Shown: positions 32,527 to 46,375 of the stretch, piece after piece
Position numbering within the stretch: position 1 is the stretch's first letter
Layout: the number at the start of each line of letters is the position of its first letter
Assembly: GCA_021432635.1 (NCBI GenBank)
Contig: MU270018.1
Location: 1,428,796 to 1,492,795, forward strand
Reading direction: 5' to 3'
Origin: Thozetella sp. PMI_491
Lineage: Eukaryota; Ascomycota; Sordariomycetes; Chaetosphaeriales; Chaetosphaeriaceae
DNA: 64,000 nucleotides
Notes under the pieces: model-generated
Database searches by the model: none
The model's input: only the letters and a program-made list of their open reading frames with translations
What the model was told of the DNA's origin: nothing
Position numbers and translations under genes: made by a program

Positions 32527-35500
32527 TTATGCGAATCCGAAGTAGTCGCTGCCCGCGGTTATGGCCTTGAGAATCTGCTTGCGAAGAAACTCGTAGCTCT
32601 CGTACTCGGGGAGATCGAGCTCTAGGCTTCGTCAGTGAACTGGTTCAGGAAATGGAGGAAAGGGGAGAGAGAGAGAAAGGGGGGGGGGGCTCACGGTTAA
32701 AGCAGGTGTGCGAGCTGGGGAGTCGGTCTTTGTTGCCATAATCGCGATGGATATTGAATCTGTTCACGCCGTTCATGCCCTCCAGCTCCTTGAAGCCGTT
32801 GAGGGGCACTTTGGAAGTGCCAGTCACGAACTGGAGCAGCTTGGCCCGCTCCTCCTTGTCGAAGGACCGAACGGCCCGCCAGAACCACTGAATCTGCTGC
32901 GAGGCTGCCGAGTAATTGTGGTACTCCGTGTTGCCCTTCCAATCGTCCACATCTATGTCCGGCAAACCCGAGATCAAGAGCTCGAGCTCTTGCTCGTTAA
33001 AAATGGCAATAAGCTCAGCGGGGATGATGTCGTGGAAGCCTAGGAAGTTGTCAGTTATCGCTACTCATGAGATGTTTAGATGCGGAGACCTAGACCTACC
33101 CTTCAGGAAGTTCTCCATCTGATCCTTGACCGAGGACAGCAACTTGTGCTCGACGATCAAGCGGACGTACTCGTGCTTGTTCTCCTCGGTAACGGCCACG
33201 TTGCGGCCGTTTTCGATTAGATCGACGACTTTGGTAACTCCGAACTCATCGTCTTCAACCGAGAAGGTCTCGGCTATGATATCTGTTATGTCGTTCTCGA
33301 GGATCCAGACCAGAGACTTGTAATAGTTCGGGTCGAACGACTCCATGTCCTTGACCGACACTGGTTTGCCGAGGATGCGCTTGTAGACTGCCCTACTGAA
33401 GTAGCAGTCCAGGAGGCGGCCCTCGTAGAGGGCCTTGCCGATGATGCGGCCGATGAACTTGAAAAACATGAGATGCTCGTCGTTGATGGCGCTGAGCTTG
33501 TTCGGGTGGAAAGTGGTGCGATCCGAGGACACCGGGATGAAGAGCGCGTAGTTCGGGTCGAACATCTGGCGGGATAGCACCTGGAACCACTCGCGGGTTA
33601 CTCCACCGGCGTCCACACCCTCTTCATTGTGGAAGCGTATGTTCAGCTTGCCGAACTTCATTTCGTCCCCAGACTTGAAGTAGAGAGACTTGAAAGAGTC
33701 GTGAAAAACGTGCTCACGACGCACCGAGAGTTGGAGGGGCGGGAATGAAGGCCGCACGGACTGGCCCGACTTGGAGTGCACGCTTCGGTTGAAGTAGTTG
33801 CGTTTATTATCAAACTCCAGGACCTTGGGATTCTTGACGAGGAGAGAGAAGGTGCCCGACATGAGCTTGGGGTTGCTGCGAACCAGCTCGTTGAGAATGC
33901 GCCGGTGCTCCTCGGTGAAGGTGAAGAAGAGGTCAGCCACCCGGTTCTCTGGCGGCGGGCTTGACAGGAGCATCTCCTTGCCGACAAAGCTCTGCGACAG
34001 CGACGCATCGTCTAGCGTGGTGTTCTTGCAGACAACCATGAGGGACTCGATCAGAGGTAGGAGGATGGTGGCAACATTGAGCATGTTGTCACGCTGCCGG
34101 ATCGCGCTCAGGCATGAACCTAGCTTCTCCCACATCTTGCCGAACGTGGGGTTCCAGTAAAGGGACCCCAGAAGGTCATCCTTCCTGGCCTCGTCATCGG
34201 CGTTGTCCGCTTTCTTGCCCTTGGTATCGAACAAGTGGTCGAGAGCCGTCAAGACGCGCAGAAGCTTGTTCTGTTCCGAAGCACCGGGAGAGAACTTGGC
34301 TAGCGCCACGCCCTGGATCTCGGTGCCGGACTCCGCTTTGAGGATATGAGGAAGGAGGTCGTCCAGGTCTGAGACGATATTCTCGCTCAGGGCTCTAGCT
34401 TGGCGGACGAGTTCGTCACCAAAGACCTTCTTAGCATCGGGGATGTTAGAGAGGTTCTTGATGGTTGAGATGGTGTTCTGGAAGGTCTTCGAGCTGCATT
34501 CACGGGCCACGAAGATGTTGATCACAAGCTTTAGGTTATGCTCTGGGATGACCGGTGGGGTCAGCTGCCGAATCTTCTTCTCCTCTTCGCTCTTTGAGTC
34601 CTTCGATGCTTCTCTAGCAGGCGCGGCAACTGCTGGCTCGGTCGTTGGCTCGGCGGGCGGCTGCTCCTCCGCCTCTGCATTAGCTGAGTCCCCGGCCTTC
34701 TTCTCGGTAGCTGCCGTCTCCTCCTCCGCCTTCTTTTTCCTGGCTTCTTCCTCGGCCTCCTTGCGACGGCGCTCGAGTTGCTGCAGAGGATACGTGACCT
34801 GGTTCAAGAGGTCGGCCAACAGTTGCATCACCGCAGAGCTTTCCATAACGAGAGTTCGATCAAGCAGGCTGAGCAGCGAGTTGATGGCATATTTCTGAGC
34901 CTTGGCATTGGCATTAGGAACGTCCTTGCCCTTGCCCTTGCGGCTGAGGCTGCGCTTGAGGGTCGATGCCACAGTTTCGTGCTCCGTCAAGAACAAGGGA
35001 GCTATGTGGGGATTCTTAGACAGATCCACGAGAAGATCCAAGCATTGCTGCACAACCAGAAGCGGTGAGATCTCCGAGTTGGTCTGGATCTGATTGTTAG
35101 TGCTAATGTTGGTAAAAGTTCTCTTGAGACTGCTTGGCGTCTTCTGGTCCTTTTCCCTCGGCTGCTTGGCTTTCAGAGAAAGCTGGCTGAAGCTGCGCTC
35201 AACAGCATCCATGTCTGTGCTGCCGTCTTGAAGGATCTGAAGCAGAGTGCTAATCACTTCCAGTCGGTTCTGACGGTTCTCACAGACATCTTTGAAGATC
35301 TCGAAGAGGTAATGACGGATCGAGCCTTGCTGAGACACGAACATGAGCCGGAGAAGGGTGGCAATACCGGCTTTGTCGAGCATCTGCACAATAGCACGGC
35401 GCTGGGGCTTCGTCTCGGTAGATCCGCTGGCCTCGGCCCGGGCCTGGCGTACGACCTCTCGCGCACGACTGAGGGTGCCCGGCGGCATCCGGCTCTGTTG

Positions 35501-38500
35501 ATGGCGAGCCATAGCGCGCACTTCAGCGGCCATGTCAGGTGGCAGCTGGTCCATGATATCCTCACCCTGATCGATCAAGACCTCGTGTCGGAGCTCGGGG
35601 GGGAAGGTCAGGAGAATGCTGGCGGCATCCATCTCGGTGGGCCCAAGGTCTTGCCCCGAAGCAGTTGCTTGCCGCCGCTGCTCTTCACGCTCGCGACGAC
35701 GGCGCTCCTGGCGCTCCTGCTGGATAATTTCCATTCTTAATTCATCGGGGAGTGCCTCCAAGAATTCCTGGAAGACCTCGGTGTTTTCGCCCCCGCCGGT
35801 CTCGCGCTGGACCGTGTCGGCCTGCTCGCGAGCTTCGGATCTGCGAGCGCTGACGGTCTGCGCAATGACCTCCGCACGGAACTCCTCAGGCAGAGCGGCG
35901 AGGTACTCTGGGTCAATGCCGAGCTCAGTAACGTCGACTTCGGAGCCTTGGATGGTGGTGATGATGCGTGGGACCTCCGCCCTCGACGAGCCGAGGCCGT
36001 CATCTGCGACACTGCTGGCCTCGATGCCCTCCATGGCCTGAGTCTCCGATTGATCGTCTTCGCTCGAGGGCGAATCAGCAGGCTGCGCCTGAGCAGCAGC
36101 AGCAGCAGCGGCGGCAGCAGCCGCCTCAGCTTCCGCAGCCTCGCGCTCGGCACGCTCGCGGTCCTCTGCTTCCTTCTTTTCTCTAGCAGCCTTCTCGGCA
36201 GCTTCCCTAGCCTCCCGCTCTTTTCGCTCGGCCTCCTCGCGCTTCTTGCGTTCCTCTTCTTCCTTACGTTGCTTAGCCTCTTTAACCTCCTTCTCGCGCT
36301 GCATAGCGGCCGGCGCAAGCTTGTAGAGGATCATGCTGTGTAGTCGGTTGGCCTTCTCGTGATGATTGAACCCAAATATCATCTTAGCCTCATCCTGCCA
36401 TCGCTCCACCGATGGCTCTGTTACAAATGCCACGGCCTGGCTCGGCTCTTGGTAAATGTCACGCCGAGCATCCGATCGGGACTCGCGGATGTAGTGGTGA
36501 TGGTGATGATGGTGATGGCCGACACCGAAAGGAATGTCAAGCTCACGCACCTCACCACGGCCTTGATGGGTGATCTGGAAGTGCAAGGACCCGCCGTGAC
36601 GGCTGCCTAGTGGGATTGTCTGGATCATGTCCTGGAGGAAAGCAAGGGGTCCATCTAGGGCAGCTAGAGGGCCGCCGAAGGGCATCCGCTGGATGTTCGA
36701 GACCGGAGCTCGAGACGAATCGCGGCCAGCACCGTGGCGACGGAGGAGAGGGTTGACGCCATCATCCGTGTTGCTTGCAGTGGGATTAGAGCGACCGTTG
36801 CTGCGGACGTAGTGTCTGAAGTCTAAACTTTGTTAGCAACTAGTTCAGTACCTATTTGGAAAGATCCTACCACCTAGTGCATCACGAGTCCCACCGATGG
36901 GGAAGGGAATTGGAGGGAAGGGGCTGCGAATGCCACCGGGTCGACGGCCGCCACCGCCGTGCTCAACGACAAGAGTATCCCAGCCAAGACTGGGTGGGAG
37001 ATTCGGCGGGACCACATCGTCATCTAGCATGGTTAGCGAACATGGAACTATCGATGATGGATCTGTACCATTGCAAAGAACTTACGTGGATAGTCTTGAT
37101 CGTAGAGGTATTCGTCTTCTTCGACGTCTTCCTCGTCATCTTCCTCATCTACACCCTCTTATTAGCACGATCAAACGGCGCTGGTGTCCGAGCTGAAACC
37201 TACCATCCTCTTCCCCGTCGTCCTCGATATACCTATCATCGATACCAAAGTCGCCAAAGCGCCCGAGCTGATCGTTGTCGCTTCCATGGATGCCGGCCTC
37301 GTCTAGATCTTGCTGCGCCGCCTCGTAGTCGATCTCCTCTTCATCTTCATCGTCTTCATCCGTCTCTTCCTCCCAGGAGTTGCCGTCGATCGGATGGTCG
37401 TCCTCGTCGATGATCTCAATTTGCTCCTCGACGTCTTCCATGTCTTCCGAACCGACCTCCTCGTCGTCGTCATCGTCGCTACCCTCTTCATCGTCCTCAT
37501 CCATTTCATCGTCGTCCTCGTCATCTTCGTCGTCTTCGTCGTCCATGATGACTTCCACGACTCCTGGGTTACCCGGGAGGCCTTCGATTGGGCCCATCTC
37601 GCCGAGCTCATCTTCATCCTCGTCACTCACGTTGTTCTCGCCGTCCTCGGACATCATCTCCTCGCCGTAATCGATTTCTTCCTCGTAACCCTCGTCATAC
37701 ATTTCCTCGTCGTCGTCTTCGTCATCTTCGGAGAACTCATCTTCGTTGCGACCCTCAAGTAGGCCGAGGGACGAATTGCGGTAGAGATCAGGGGTCTCCT
37801 CGCGGTCCGTGTCCAAATCTGAGAGAGACGAGGCCGAGGCGATGTCATCTTCGAGCTGATCGGCAGAGGTGGCCTCCGGGAGAATGCCATTCTGGCTGAG
37901 TTGTATGGCTGTCTTGGTCAGAATTCTAAGAATCCGGAGTATGTACTTGATACTCTTCTTGACCTGGGGGTACGAGACGTCGACGTCCGCGATGGAGGAC
38001 GTCAGAGCTGCTAGATAGCCCTTCTCATACATGAGCCGTTTGAGCTGGACATGCGAGCGAGTGAGGACAAATTCGGTCAGACCCCGAGAATTGAGGGAAT
38101 TTTCCTTATCCTTCTCGCCAGTGATCAGGCTCATGAGTTCGGCTAGCGATACCATCTTGCCGTAGCGGATATCGAATGCCTCGTTAGACGCTGCTGCCTC
38201 TTTGTAGGAGCGGATAATGGTGTCGAGAACAAACCGCCGGACGAACAAGAGGTTCGGCTCGTCATCGTAGTCAAAGCTGATGCGGCCACGCTCCTGAGGC
38301 TTCTCCGCGGTGCTGGCAACCAGCGCTGCCAAAACAGCCTGAGTCTGGCCAGATGTGGCAGCCTTCTTCTTCAAGACAATCGGATCCGTGATGCCAGTGA
38401 CATTCGGGCAGAGCAAGTCGTTTAGGAGGAAGTTCAATATGCTCGAGCGAGGCTTGACGGGAGTGTTGGTCTGCAAGGGGGCGTTGCGCTTAAAGTTGAT

Positions 38501-41500
38501 AAACTCAACCTTGGCACGATTGAAGCTCTGAAGCAGCTCGCCCAAGCAGTTTAGAAGGAAGCACCGATAGATAAAGATCGGATGCTCCTCCGGCTTGAAC
38601 GTCGACTTCTGAGGTTTCTTGTCCTTGTCCTTGTCCTTGTCTTTGTCGCCGGGTTCCCCTTCAGGGGCAGGCGAGGACTCGATCGATGCTGCCATAGTGC
38701 CCTCGGTTGTGGTCTTGGTTTCTTTGACCATCTGCGGAGCCGGCATCTTGTCGTCCACTTCGCGATAATTGACGACCTCGCAGAGGAGGAAGTGCACGAC
38801 GCCATCTGGGTTCTCGAGGACTGGAACCTTGACTTCTGGTACAGAACTCTTGGGGCCATCCTGCATGGCCTTTTCTTCAGGCTCAGTAGACACCTTGACG
38901 TTGCGGTTTTGGAGCTCCTCCGCCGCCTGGGAGCCGGGTTCGACTGAGCTGTCTGAAGCCTTTACTGGCTTTGGCGAGTCAGAGGGTGCATCCTTCAAGG
39001 CAATAGGCCATGCTCGGGGAGGCGGCCCATCGCTCGAGGCAGACTGCCACTTCGCAAGCTTGACCATGTCGTTCGTCATCTCGATAAACAACTTCGGAGA
39101 GCGAAGCGCCACCTGGGAAAGACTGCGTAGGTAGGCGTGGATGTCCATCTGCCTGGTCCTCTGCTGCGATACAAAGAACAGCCGGATTTCCTGGGCCATC
39201 ATCTGGCGGATGGTATCCTCGTCTTCGATGATGTGACGAAGAATGATCATGATGCTGTCCGATATCCGCGAGACCTTAAGGCGAATTGAGCCCATGCTGC
39301 ACAGCTGCTTGGCCATGACGAACAACGAGTTCAGGTTCTGCCTCTCCCCGATCTTCTTGGCTACCGCGTAATCCCGTGTAAGGATCACTAGTATGCGAAG
39401 GACCGACACTGCCAGGGACTCTTGCTGCCCAATGCGCGGGAGTAGACGTAGAATATCCCCAAGGAGCTCCGTCCTGTCCTCTGCTGAGAGGTTCGTCTCC
39501 TTCTCTTGAAGAATTGGCGGTTCAACGGCATCACTCTCAGTATTCGGTGCTTTCCAGTGGACCTCGACTGGTTGCTCATCCTCCGCAAGAAGAATCTCAA
39601 AAATGAGGAGAATATACGGGATCCATGGCGGCAACTCCTCGTTTGCACCGGCAGACGACAGCTGGAGGAAGGTCATGTATTCCGTGATGTTGTCCTTCAG
39701 TGTCTTCTTTGTGGATTGGTAAAAGGCCTTGTCCTGGAGAAGGAGAGATAAGAGGTGGGCATAGGCAGCGATGCTGCGGCCGTTCGACTTCTTGGCTTCG
39801 TCATCGACAGCGTAAGACATCAAGGCCTGAGCTAGGACTTCGCCAACCTCTGCCCTCTTCTCGTCGTTGTCTTGCCTTAGCACGACGGTTTGGATCAGCT
39901 CCGACACCTCGAAGACTGAATCCGGGTGAGCCCTGATGACCTCGAGGGAGCGATCGATTAGTTTTTCTTGCAATTTCTCGCGCTCCTCGTCCAGATCGTC
40001 TTTGGTCACCGGGTCGCTCGAAGGTTCGGGCTCAGGAGCAGATTGTGATGGATTGTTCCCGCTACCCTCGGCATCCTTGGTTTCGCTGGCCCCTGACAAC
40101 ACGATGGCTTCCCGGATAGCATTCAGGTTTTCCGAGTCGATGGCCATGGGTTCCGGGTTGAGATTATCGGTGGGTGACAATTGAGGAGGGCTAGGGGAGC
40201 GCCGCGCTGGCGTCGACGTTGTCGACGCAGCCTGCTTAGGGGTATCAGAGGGGGCGCGATAGGAATCTTCTTCCGGGATCCGGTTTCTTTGACCAGCTAG
40301 CTTCTTCTGGTGGGCCCTGCAATACTGTTCGGCGTCCTCGAACTTCCCATTTGCCCGATATGTTGCTTCCTGTACTAGGCCTTCGTCCTTGTACGTCCGG
40401 CTGAGCTTCTGGATCATGTCCGAGTGGTCGCCCCAGCTGAAGAGAACCTTGTCACGCTTCTTGAAGATGAGCGGTGCTGTGCCCCTATCGGCACGACGCA
40501 AAGCGGTCCCCTCGTTGTCGGCAGCCCCGATCGTCTTGAGAATATCGATCGCTTTGCTTAGAAGCTGGGTTGATGTTTTCTCGACTACCTCAGACTGCCA
40601 AAGCTCTCGAACCTCGCGCAAGATCGCACATCGTAGTTCCACTACAAGCTGGTTCGCAAAGGCATCCGAACGCTTGCTCTCCATACGGGGATTCAGGTGG
40701 ATTTGGCTCATAGATTCCATGATGTTCTTGCCGCTGGTAATCAAGACGTAGATGTCCAGGATTTTCTTGAGACCAATTGCCGCAATCTTGGGCTTAGACG
40801 ACTCATCGCCATCATTGGGGCCGCCGGTGATATCCTTGACGAAGTGCTGGAGAAGTTCGTTCAAGACGTTGATCCCGCCGTGCTCCTTGAAGGCAATGAG
40901 CACGGGAAGGATGATCTGGACGGACGACCGATCGCTATGGCGAGTTGGGTCGATTAACATCTCGTGCACTGTGTGCAGCATGATGATCCAATAGTGCAGG
41001 TTTTTGATCGACACGGGCTCCTGGAACGGGGCGGGCTTGAGCTGGTCCAAAATCGTTTCCGCAAGAGCCTCGGCGATCCGCAGGTGATAGTTCTTGACAT
41101 AGTGATCGCGTTCACGTCGTGGCAAAAGAGCCTTCCCTATGGTCTGAAAGAAGGGGAAGGTGGACGGCATGAGGGAGTGTAGCAGAAAGGAGAGGGTCTT
41201 GTAGTTCCTGTACTGCGGAGTGGACTGCTCCTCTGTGCTCGGTTTCTTGGCCCGGGCAGAAGATGCGTCGTCACCGGCGCTCCAGGCAATGCTGCCAGAC
41301 AGCACGTCAGGCAGCGAGTCTTCCTCGGCATCCTCTCCAGAGGCCCCGGCACCACTACTTGGCTCGTTCCCCTTGCCGCTGGTTTGGGCCAACTGCTTCC
41401 GCGACGACCAGCTCGGAGGCACGAGGGTCGCAATCGACATCTCTTCCGTGAGCACGTCGCGAAGAAGAGGTCCAAGGGACTTGATCAGGCGCACGTAGTA

Positions 41501-44500
41501 ATCATAGATGTTCACCTGAGGAAGCGTGGTGGTCGACGCCCTAGACGAGTAAGGGAAGCTCTGGTAAAGCATCTTGACAAGCGTCTGCAGGTTCAACAGC
41601 GCCTTGACCATTTGCGTGCCACTCGCTAGTTTAGGTAGAACTTCTTCTTTGAAGTTCCCGAACTCGTCGAGGAGTGGGAGGTCTGGGTCCAGGAACGGGG
41701 CGAAGTACGGGACTTGGCCGTCCTTGTTGCTAATGGGGCGCAGAGTATCGACGGCGCCTTGAATGCGGTTGAGCAGGGATGGCAGACCGATGATTTGCGA
41801 AGACTCGACGAGGAGGGCAACGAGGTGAGAAAGCATCCGCAGGGCCATCGACTCTCCAAAGTTGAAGGGGAGACTGGGAGATTCTGACAGATCCAGCAAC
41901 AACTCGATCCCGCCGTCTCGGATGAATGTAGACTTCAGCGTCGAGTTGGCAGTAAACGCGGAAAGGAAGTATGAGACGGCAGTGATGTACGGCGTGATCT
42001 CCTGGCTAGCCAGAGACGTCTGGCTCTCATCGGCCGGTTTGGATGACTTTGGCTCGGTGGCCGGCACGCTGGCATCCGTCATTTCGACATCCGAGTCGTC
42101 GGCGGACGCCTTTTCCTTGCCTTTTCGAGACTGTACTACGACCTGCGACTGCCTCAGCAGAGCATCGTCGGCAGTTAATTTGTCGCCGCCTGGGCCGGGG
42201 ACCCCGAGCTTCGCGCCCCAGCCGTCCGTAACTGACTTCGTCTTGGCCAAGTGGACAACCCGGGCGACCATGTCGAGCACGGCGTTCGAGATGACTGGCT
42301 TCAGGGTGGGATGGTGCCGGGCGAGTTCGTCGAAGCTGCTGCCGATGTTGCTCGCCAGGTCCGGTTCTGATTCCAGGCAGTGCACGTGAGCAGGGCTCTC
42401 GAATATCTCGAGGAAGCTGTCTAGTGCGCGAGATGAGACCACCATCTTTATACCCGTGTTATTCAGCGAGATGGAGTTGAGAACAGTCGGAATGATGTTG
42501 ATAACTTCCGAAGCAGCCAAGATCCCATTTGCGAGCGGTCTATCGCGTGGGGCCTCCAGCATCTCCAGCGTGGGTGGGTGCGGCCGCAGGTCGGCTTCCA
42601 AGACGACCGATTCATCGGAATCGTCATGGGAGTCATCGTCTTCACCCGAGTTGCGATCACCGTCCGAAGGCTGCTCAGCCGTCACCGCCTGCCCCGTCAG
42701 GGCATGCAGGAAGCTTTGTATGAGGGAAGACTCTTGAAGTGCAGGGAAACTTGTGGGGTCGTTGTTGATGAAGTCGGCCAGCAAGGTAGATGCGTTCGTC
42801 CAGACGATAGAGCCAAATGTTTCCTTGTTCTCGATAATGGTACGAAGGCTCGCAAGGAGCTCTGAGTTGTCCACCAGATTCCTCAAAAGTCGATCTGTGT
42901 TTCCCCCGTACGAGTAGGCGTTGCTCATGATGTGGTGAATAAACTTAAGGAGCCACTTCAGAGTCTGCTGCTGGTTGAACGGAATCTCGTAGTCCACGAC
43001 GTGGGAGCGAAGCTCCTGTTTTGTGCCGTGACCAGATGCAATGAGAGCCTGGGACTCAGAGACGGTGTGGACGATCAGGTTGGAGATGCTGTCCAGACCG
43101 GAGGCATTGATAAATGACTGGAATGCACCCTGGTCTCCGTAGATAAGACCATCTAGGAAAGCCAACACCATGCTGTAGTTGCGACTGGCAACCTTAGATC
43201 GGAGATTGAGAATTTCGACCAAGATCTCCATGAGCCCTGCCGAGATCATCTCGTTCCCGATGCGGGTAGCCATGGCCATGTGCAAAGTGAGAGTGAAGAG
43301 ACTGTTGCGCCACTTGTGCTCGTCCGTCGTCTTCTCTTCCATGTCGGCCTCGGAATCACTCTTCATACTCGCTACGGCCTTCCGAATGACGTAGAGGAGG
43401 ACCCCGTGATTCACGTTGACGTTTAGAGCTGAGAGGACATCCTGCGTCTTCGCCTGAAAGTTTGAGATGGCTTCAAGGAGAGACAACGCGATGGTCTGCA
43501 ACGGCAGAGGCACGTTGTTGAGGCCATCGGCGGAGGGATGAATGAGCTCGGCCAGCTGATAGACAAGCTGATATCGTCGCGGCTCGTCATTGTCCTGGCG
43601 CAAGGTCTTCTCGATAAAGGTAGCTTCGGGGTGGATGTAGGCGAGGTTAGTGATCGCAAGCAAGCGGACGGCGAGCGCCTGCTGTCGAGTCTCGGACGTG
43701 TCCGTGAGCGCTTTGCAGATCCGGAGGCGGGTTAGAAACTCGTACTTAGAGGCCGCGGGCATGTCTGCCGGGCATCGCTCGAGCAGACTGTAGATGGGCG
43801 TAGAGACAATCGTGGACTGGGGAATCTCAAGGGTCTTGGGCCCTGAGGCATTCGTCTCGTGCGTCACCGTTGGAGTGCGATGGGGAGGGGTCTCATCAGA
43901 GCCGCCCGAACCACCCTGACGAGCACTTCGAGGAGTTTGGTGGGACGACATCGTGGTGCTCCGTCGTAAGGGGGTGGGAGTAGCAGGGACATTAGAGTTG
44001 CTACGATCAGGGACACGAGGTTCTTGAGCCTGGGCGAGATTGGGCTCCGCGCTCGGCTTTGGGTAATAGATGACCTTGAGGTCGCCCCAGCCATTCCAGC
44101 GATCTTCGTCCGATGGAGAGGGAGCCGCGAGTGCTACCAGATCGTTGGCGTACATGGACGCCACATTCCGGTGGGAGGTGCTTTGCTGCTTCTCCTTACC
44201 CTTGCTGGTGGACCCCGGAGTCGTTGGGGGGAAATCGGCAAACTTGACGATCGGCGTCTTGACGAAGGGTTGCGACAGGCTGTGCACTCGCTCCAGCTCG
44301 ATGTTGTAGTGGTTTGCGAGCAAGGCGGTGCTGACCTGGCGGGAAGGCGTGGTCATCCTCTTAACCGAAGCCTGGTAGCGCTGGGCCAGCTCAAGACCAA
44401 CCTCGAGGGTTGCTCGGACGACATCGAGATATGTAGTATTGAGGAGGTCGTTGAGGTGGCTGCTGCTAGCATAGATGCTGCGGTTTCCGCAATGCTCCAG

Positions 44501-44967
44501 CAACATGCGGGTGAACTCGAGGATGGCTACGAGCAGCTGGCGATCACCGTCTTGATTGTAGCCGTGCTGGGTTAGGCGCTCTGCCGTCCATTTCTGCTCA
44601 TCGTGATACTCGACAGGGGCGCCTTCGTTCAGCAAGAGATCGCATCCGAAGTCTCGCATCTGCGGGCCGGCATCGAGGCTGTAGGTGGAGCAGAAGGCCC
44701 GAAGGATGCTGTCGAATCGGTTGAGGAGAGGGATCCAGTGGTACAAGTCGCCGCGCGGGAAAGGCCACTTCGAGGGGAACTTATCGAGGTGGTGAGGGAT
44801 GAGCGGTAAGGGTGCGGTCGATGCAGCCTGAACGTAGTCCCGAAGCCATGGAGACTGGGCAGCAGTTAGCATGTTTCCTTCCGGCCGGTTTCGCAAGTGG
44901 CGGCTCAGCAACGCCATACCAGAGTCTCCCTGTGCTTGGGCTGCATCGTCTTGATAATCTTTCCCAT
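32527..44967 (-). CDS. TOM1: Giant HECT-type E3 ubiquitin ligase, Tom1/HUWE1 family
   Basis: Ubiquitin ligase of 4025 residues in seven exons: 44967-44920, 44854-37204 (7.65 kb), 37148-37086, 37023-36871, 36822-33100, 33039-32695 and 32621-32527. The start [16 protein letters not shown] spliced to SPWLRDYVQ matches the family N-terminus. The N-terminal half is an armadillo-like solenoid (DUF908/DUF913 area, e.g. [15 protein letters not shown]). A very acidic segment covers about 2380-2590, and a run of eight His lies near 2745. A charged Glu/Arg/Ala stretch (about 2813-2886) precedes ubiquitin-binding repeats of the LPxElRxEV type ([27 protein letters not shown]). The C-terminal HECT domain ends with the catalytic cysteine in SSHTCFNQLDLP (about Cys3992) and FGFA. 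Yeast Tom1 acts on excess ribosomal proteins, histones and mRNA-export factors; substrates here are inferred. All HECT motifs are intact. Confidence 0.97.
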
Positions 44968-45836
44968 GATGAATCAGCGCGGCAGAGCCGCCGGAGAAAG
45001 AAAAAAAAACAACCCCCTCCACGACCAACACGCCACCGGAGGTGACGGTAGCCTCGTTCTCGGGGTCGCACCGGCGAAGCAACTTGGTCTGGGTGCAGTA
45101 AGGAGCGCCGCGACCGCGACGCGGAGGCCTATCTGGGAATGTGAGCTAGAGAGCGGCAGGCGGGCGAGGGCGGTGGTGGTTGATGGCCAAGACGGGTTGC
45201 CTGCGTCGGTGGGTTCGCTGGCGAGCTTTGGTTCACCGAAGCGGGCGGAAGCGGGCTCCGCAAATCAAATGGCGGGCAGGGCGCGCTTACCTTGCGTATT
45301 CGTTCGTAGATACCTAAGACGAGTGCAGGTCGTCGAGGGTATCGTGTTCGCGATTTGAGATGCGTCTTGTGCGCGAAAAAGTGGTGGTCGTGGGCAAGAT
45401 AGCTGGCAGGGGAAATGTGAGGATTCGAGAAAGAACTTGAAGTCGATTTGCGTAATAGGTGAGTGACGGCAAAGCTGTTGGTTGGAGCCACGGCATTTAC
45501 CGTCCAAGCTTCAGTGGGGGGAGGGACCGCAAGGTGGGGCTGGGCACCAGACTCTAGAGAGCGAGCGGCGAGCCTGGCTCGAGCCTGGCTGGCAAACTGG
45601 GTAGGTAAGCTTGGTAAGGTAAGTAGGTACCTTAACCAGGCAGCCAGTGCACCCACCACATCCAGAGACTGTGCCCAACAGGTCCCCGGCCGGCGTGAGC
45701 TTGAGCCGCAAGTCAAGGGAACAATGTCACTAGGACATTCCGAAGACGTGTATCCGCCGCTACGAGCAAAACCCGTGCATTGTGCACCTTTTCCTCGTCC
45801 CACGCATCTGCCTGCTGCAAGGCCAAGAGGCCTTGC

Positions 45837-45867
<31 letters not shown>

Positions 45868-46240
45868 TTCCTCTCTACTACTATACTGGCCCTCAATGAT
45901 ATCACGATAACTATCCCGATCATGTGCGTGGCTGTCTCCCTGCCTGCCTGTTGTAGTGGCATTTTTGTTTGTGACGATGGTCGTGTAAACGGCTTACCTA
46001 TTCAAGCATCTCCCGCCTATCTCTTGGGGCACCTCATTCGCTGTCTCGTGTCTCTGCTCCTGCATGTGGGCTAGCAAGCTAGGTGTCCATCCCGCCCGAG
46101 CATCAAGCGGGAACGCTTAGCAGCATGTGCAACCTGCCCGGAGTTCTTCATGTGTCGTCCTTGCGCAAGCGGCCGGCCACCCGACACCAGCACACCATCG
46201 GGTGCGCGGCGACCCTTTCAGACCCAGGAAGCCTTGCGTA
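44968..46240. other. Upstream region of the HECT ligase gene
   Basis: Promoter-side DNA of the large ligase gene. It has a TAGGTA-type repeat cluster (about 45599-45635) and a CT microsatellite (45833-45875, listed separately). A 277-codon open frame on the - strand (45129-45962) is unlikely to be a gene: it crosses these simple repeats and shows no motif. Confidence 0.5.
45833..45875 (+). repeat. CT dinucleotide microsatellite
   Basis: An almost pure CT repeat of about 40 bases, roughly 0.9 kb upstream of the start of the HECT ligase gene. Confidence 0.85.
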
Positions 46241-46375
46241 CGCGGTTCACAGCGCTCTGTGTCAATGCCAAGTTTGCCCCACAGATTTATTAAATATGCC
46301 ACAGGGTAGATTTAAAAACCACTACCCTCACTTCATCACATCAAGGTTACATTTAAATACATACAGCTTATTTTA

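Noticed and set aside
44968-45082. N-terminal extension of the HECT ligase frame up to 45082
   Set aside because: Read-through of the frame adds a non-conserved Gly/Val/Phe stretch. Splicing 44920 to 44854 gives [16 protein letters not shown] joined to SPWLRDYVQ, which matches the family start.
45129-45962. 277-codon open frame upstream of the HECT ligase gene on the - strand
   Set aside because: It runs through a CT microsatellite and TAGGTA repeats, giving Arg/Glu and Ser/Leu low-complexity peptide. No domain is seen, and it occupies the promoter region.
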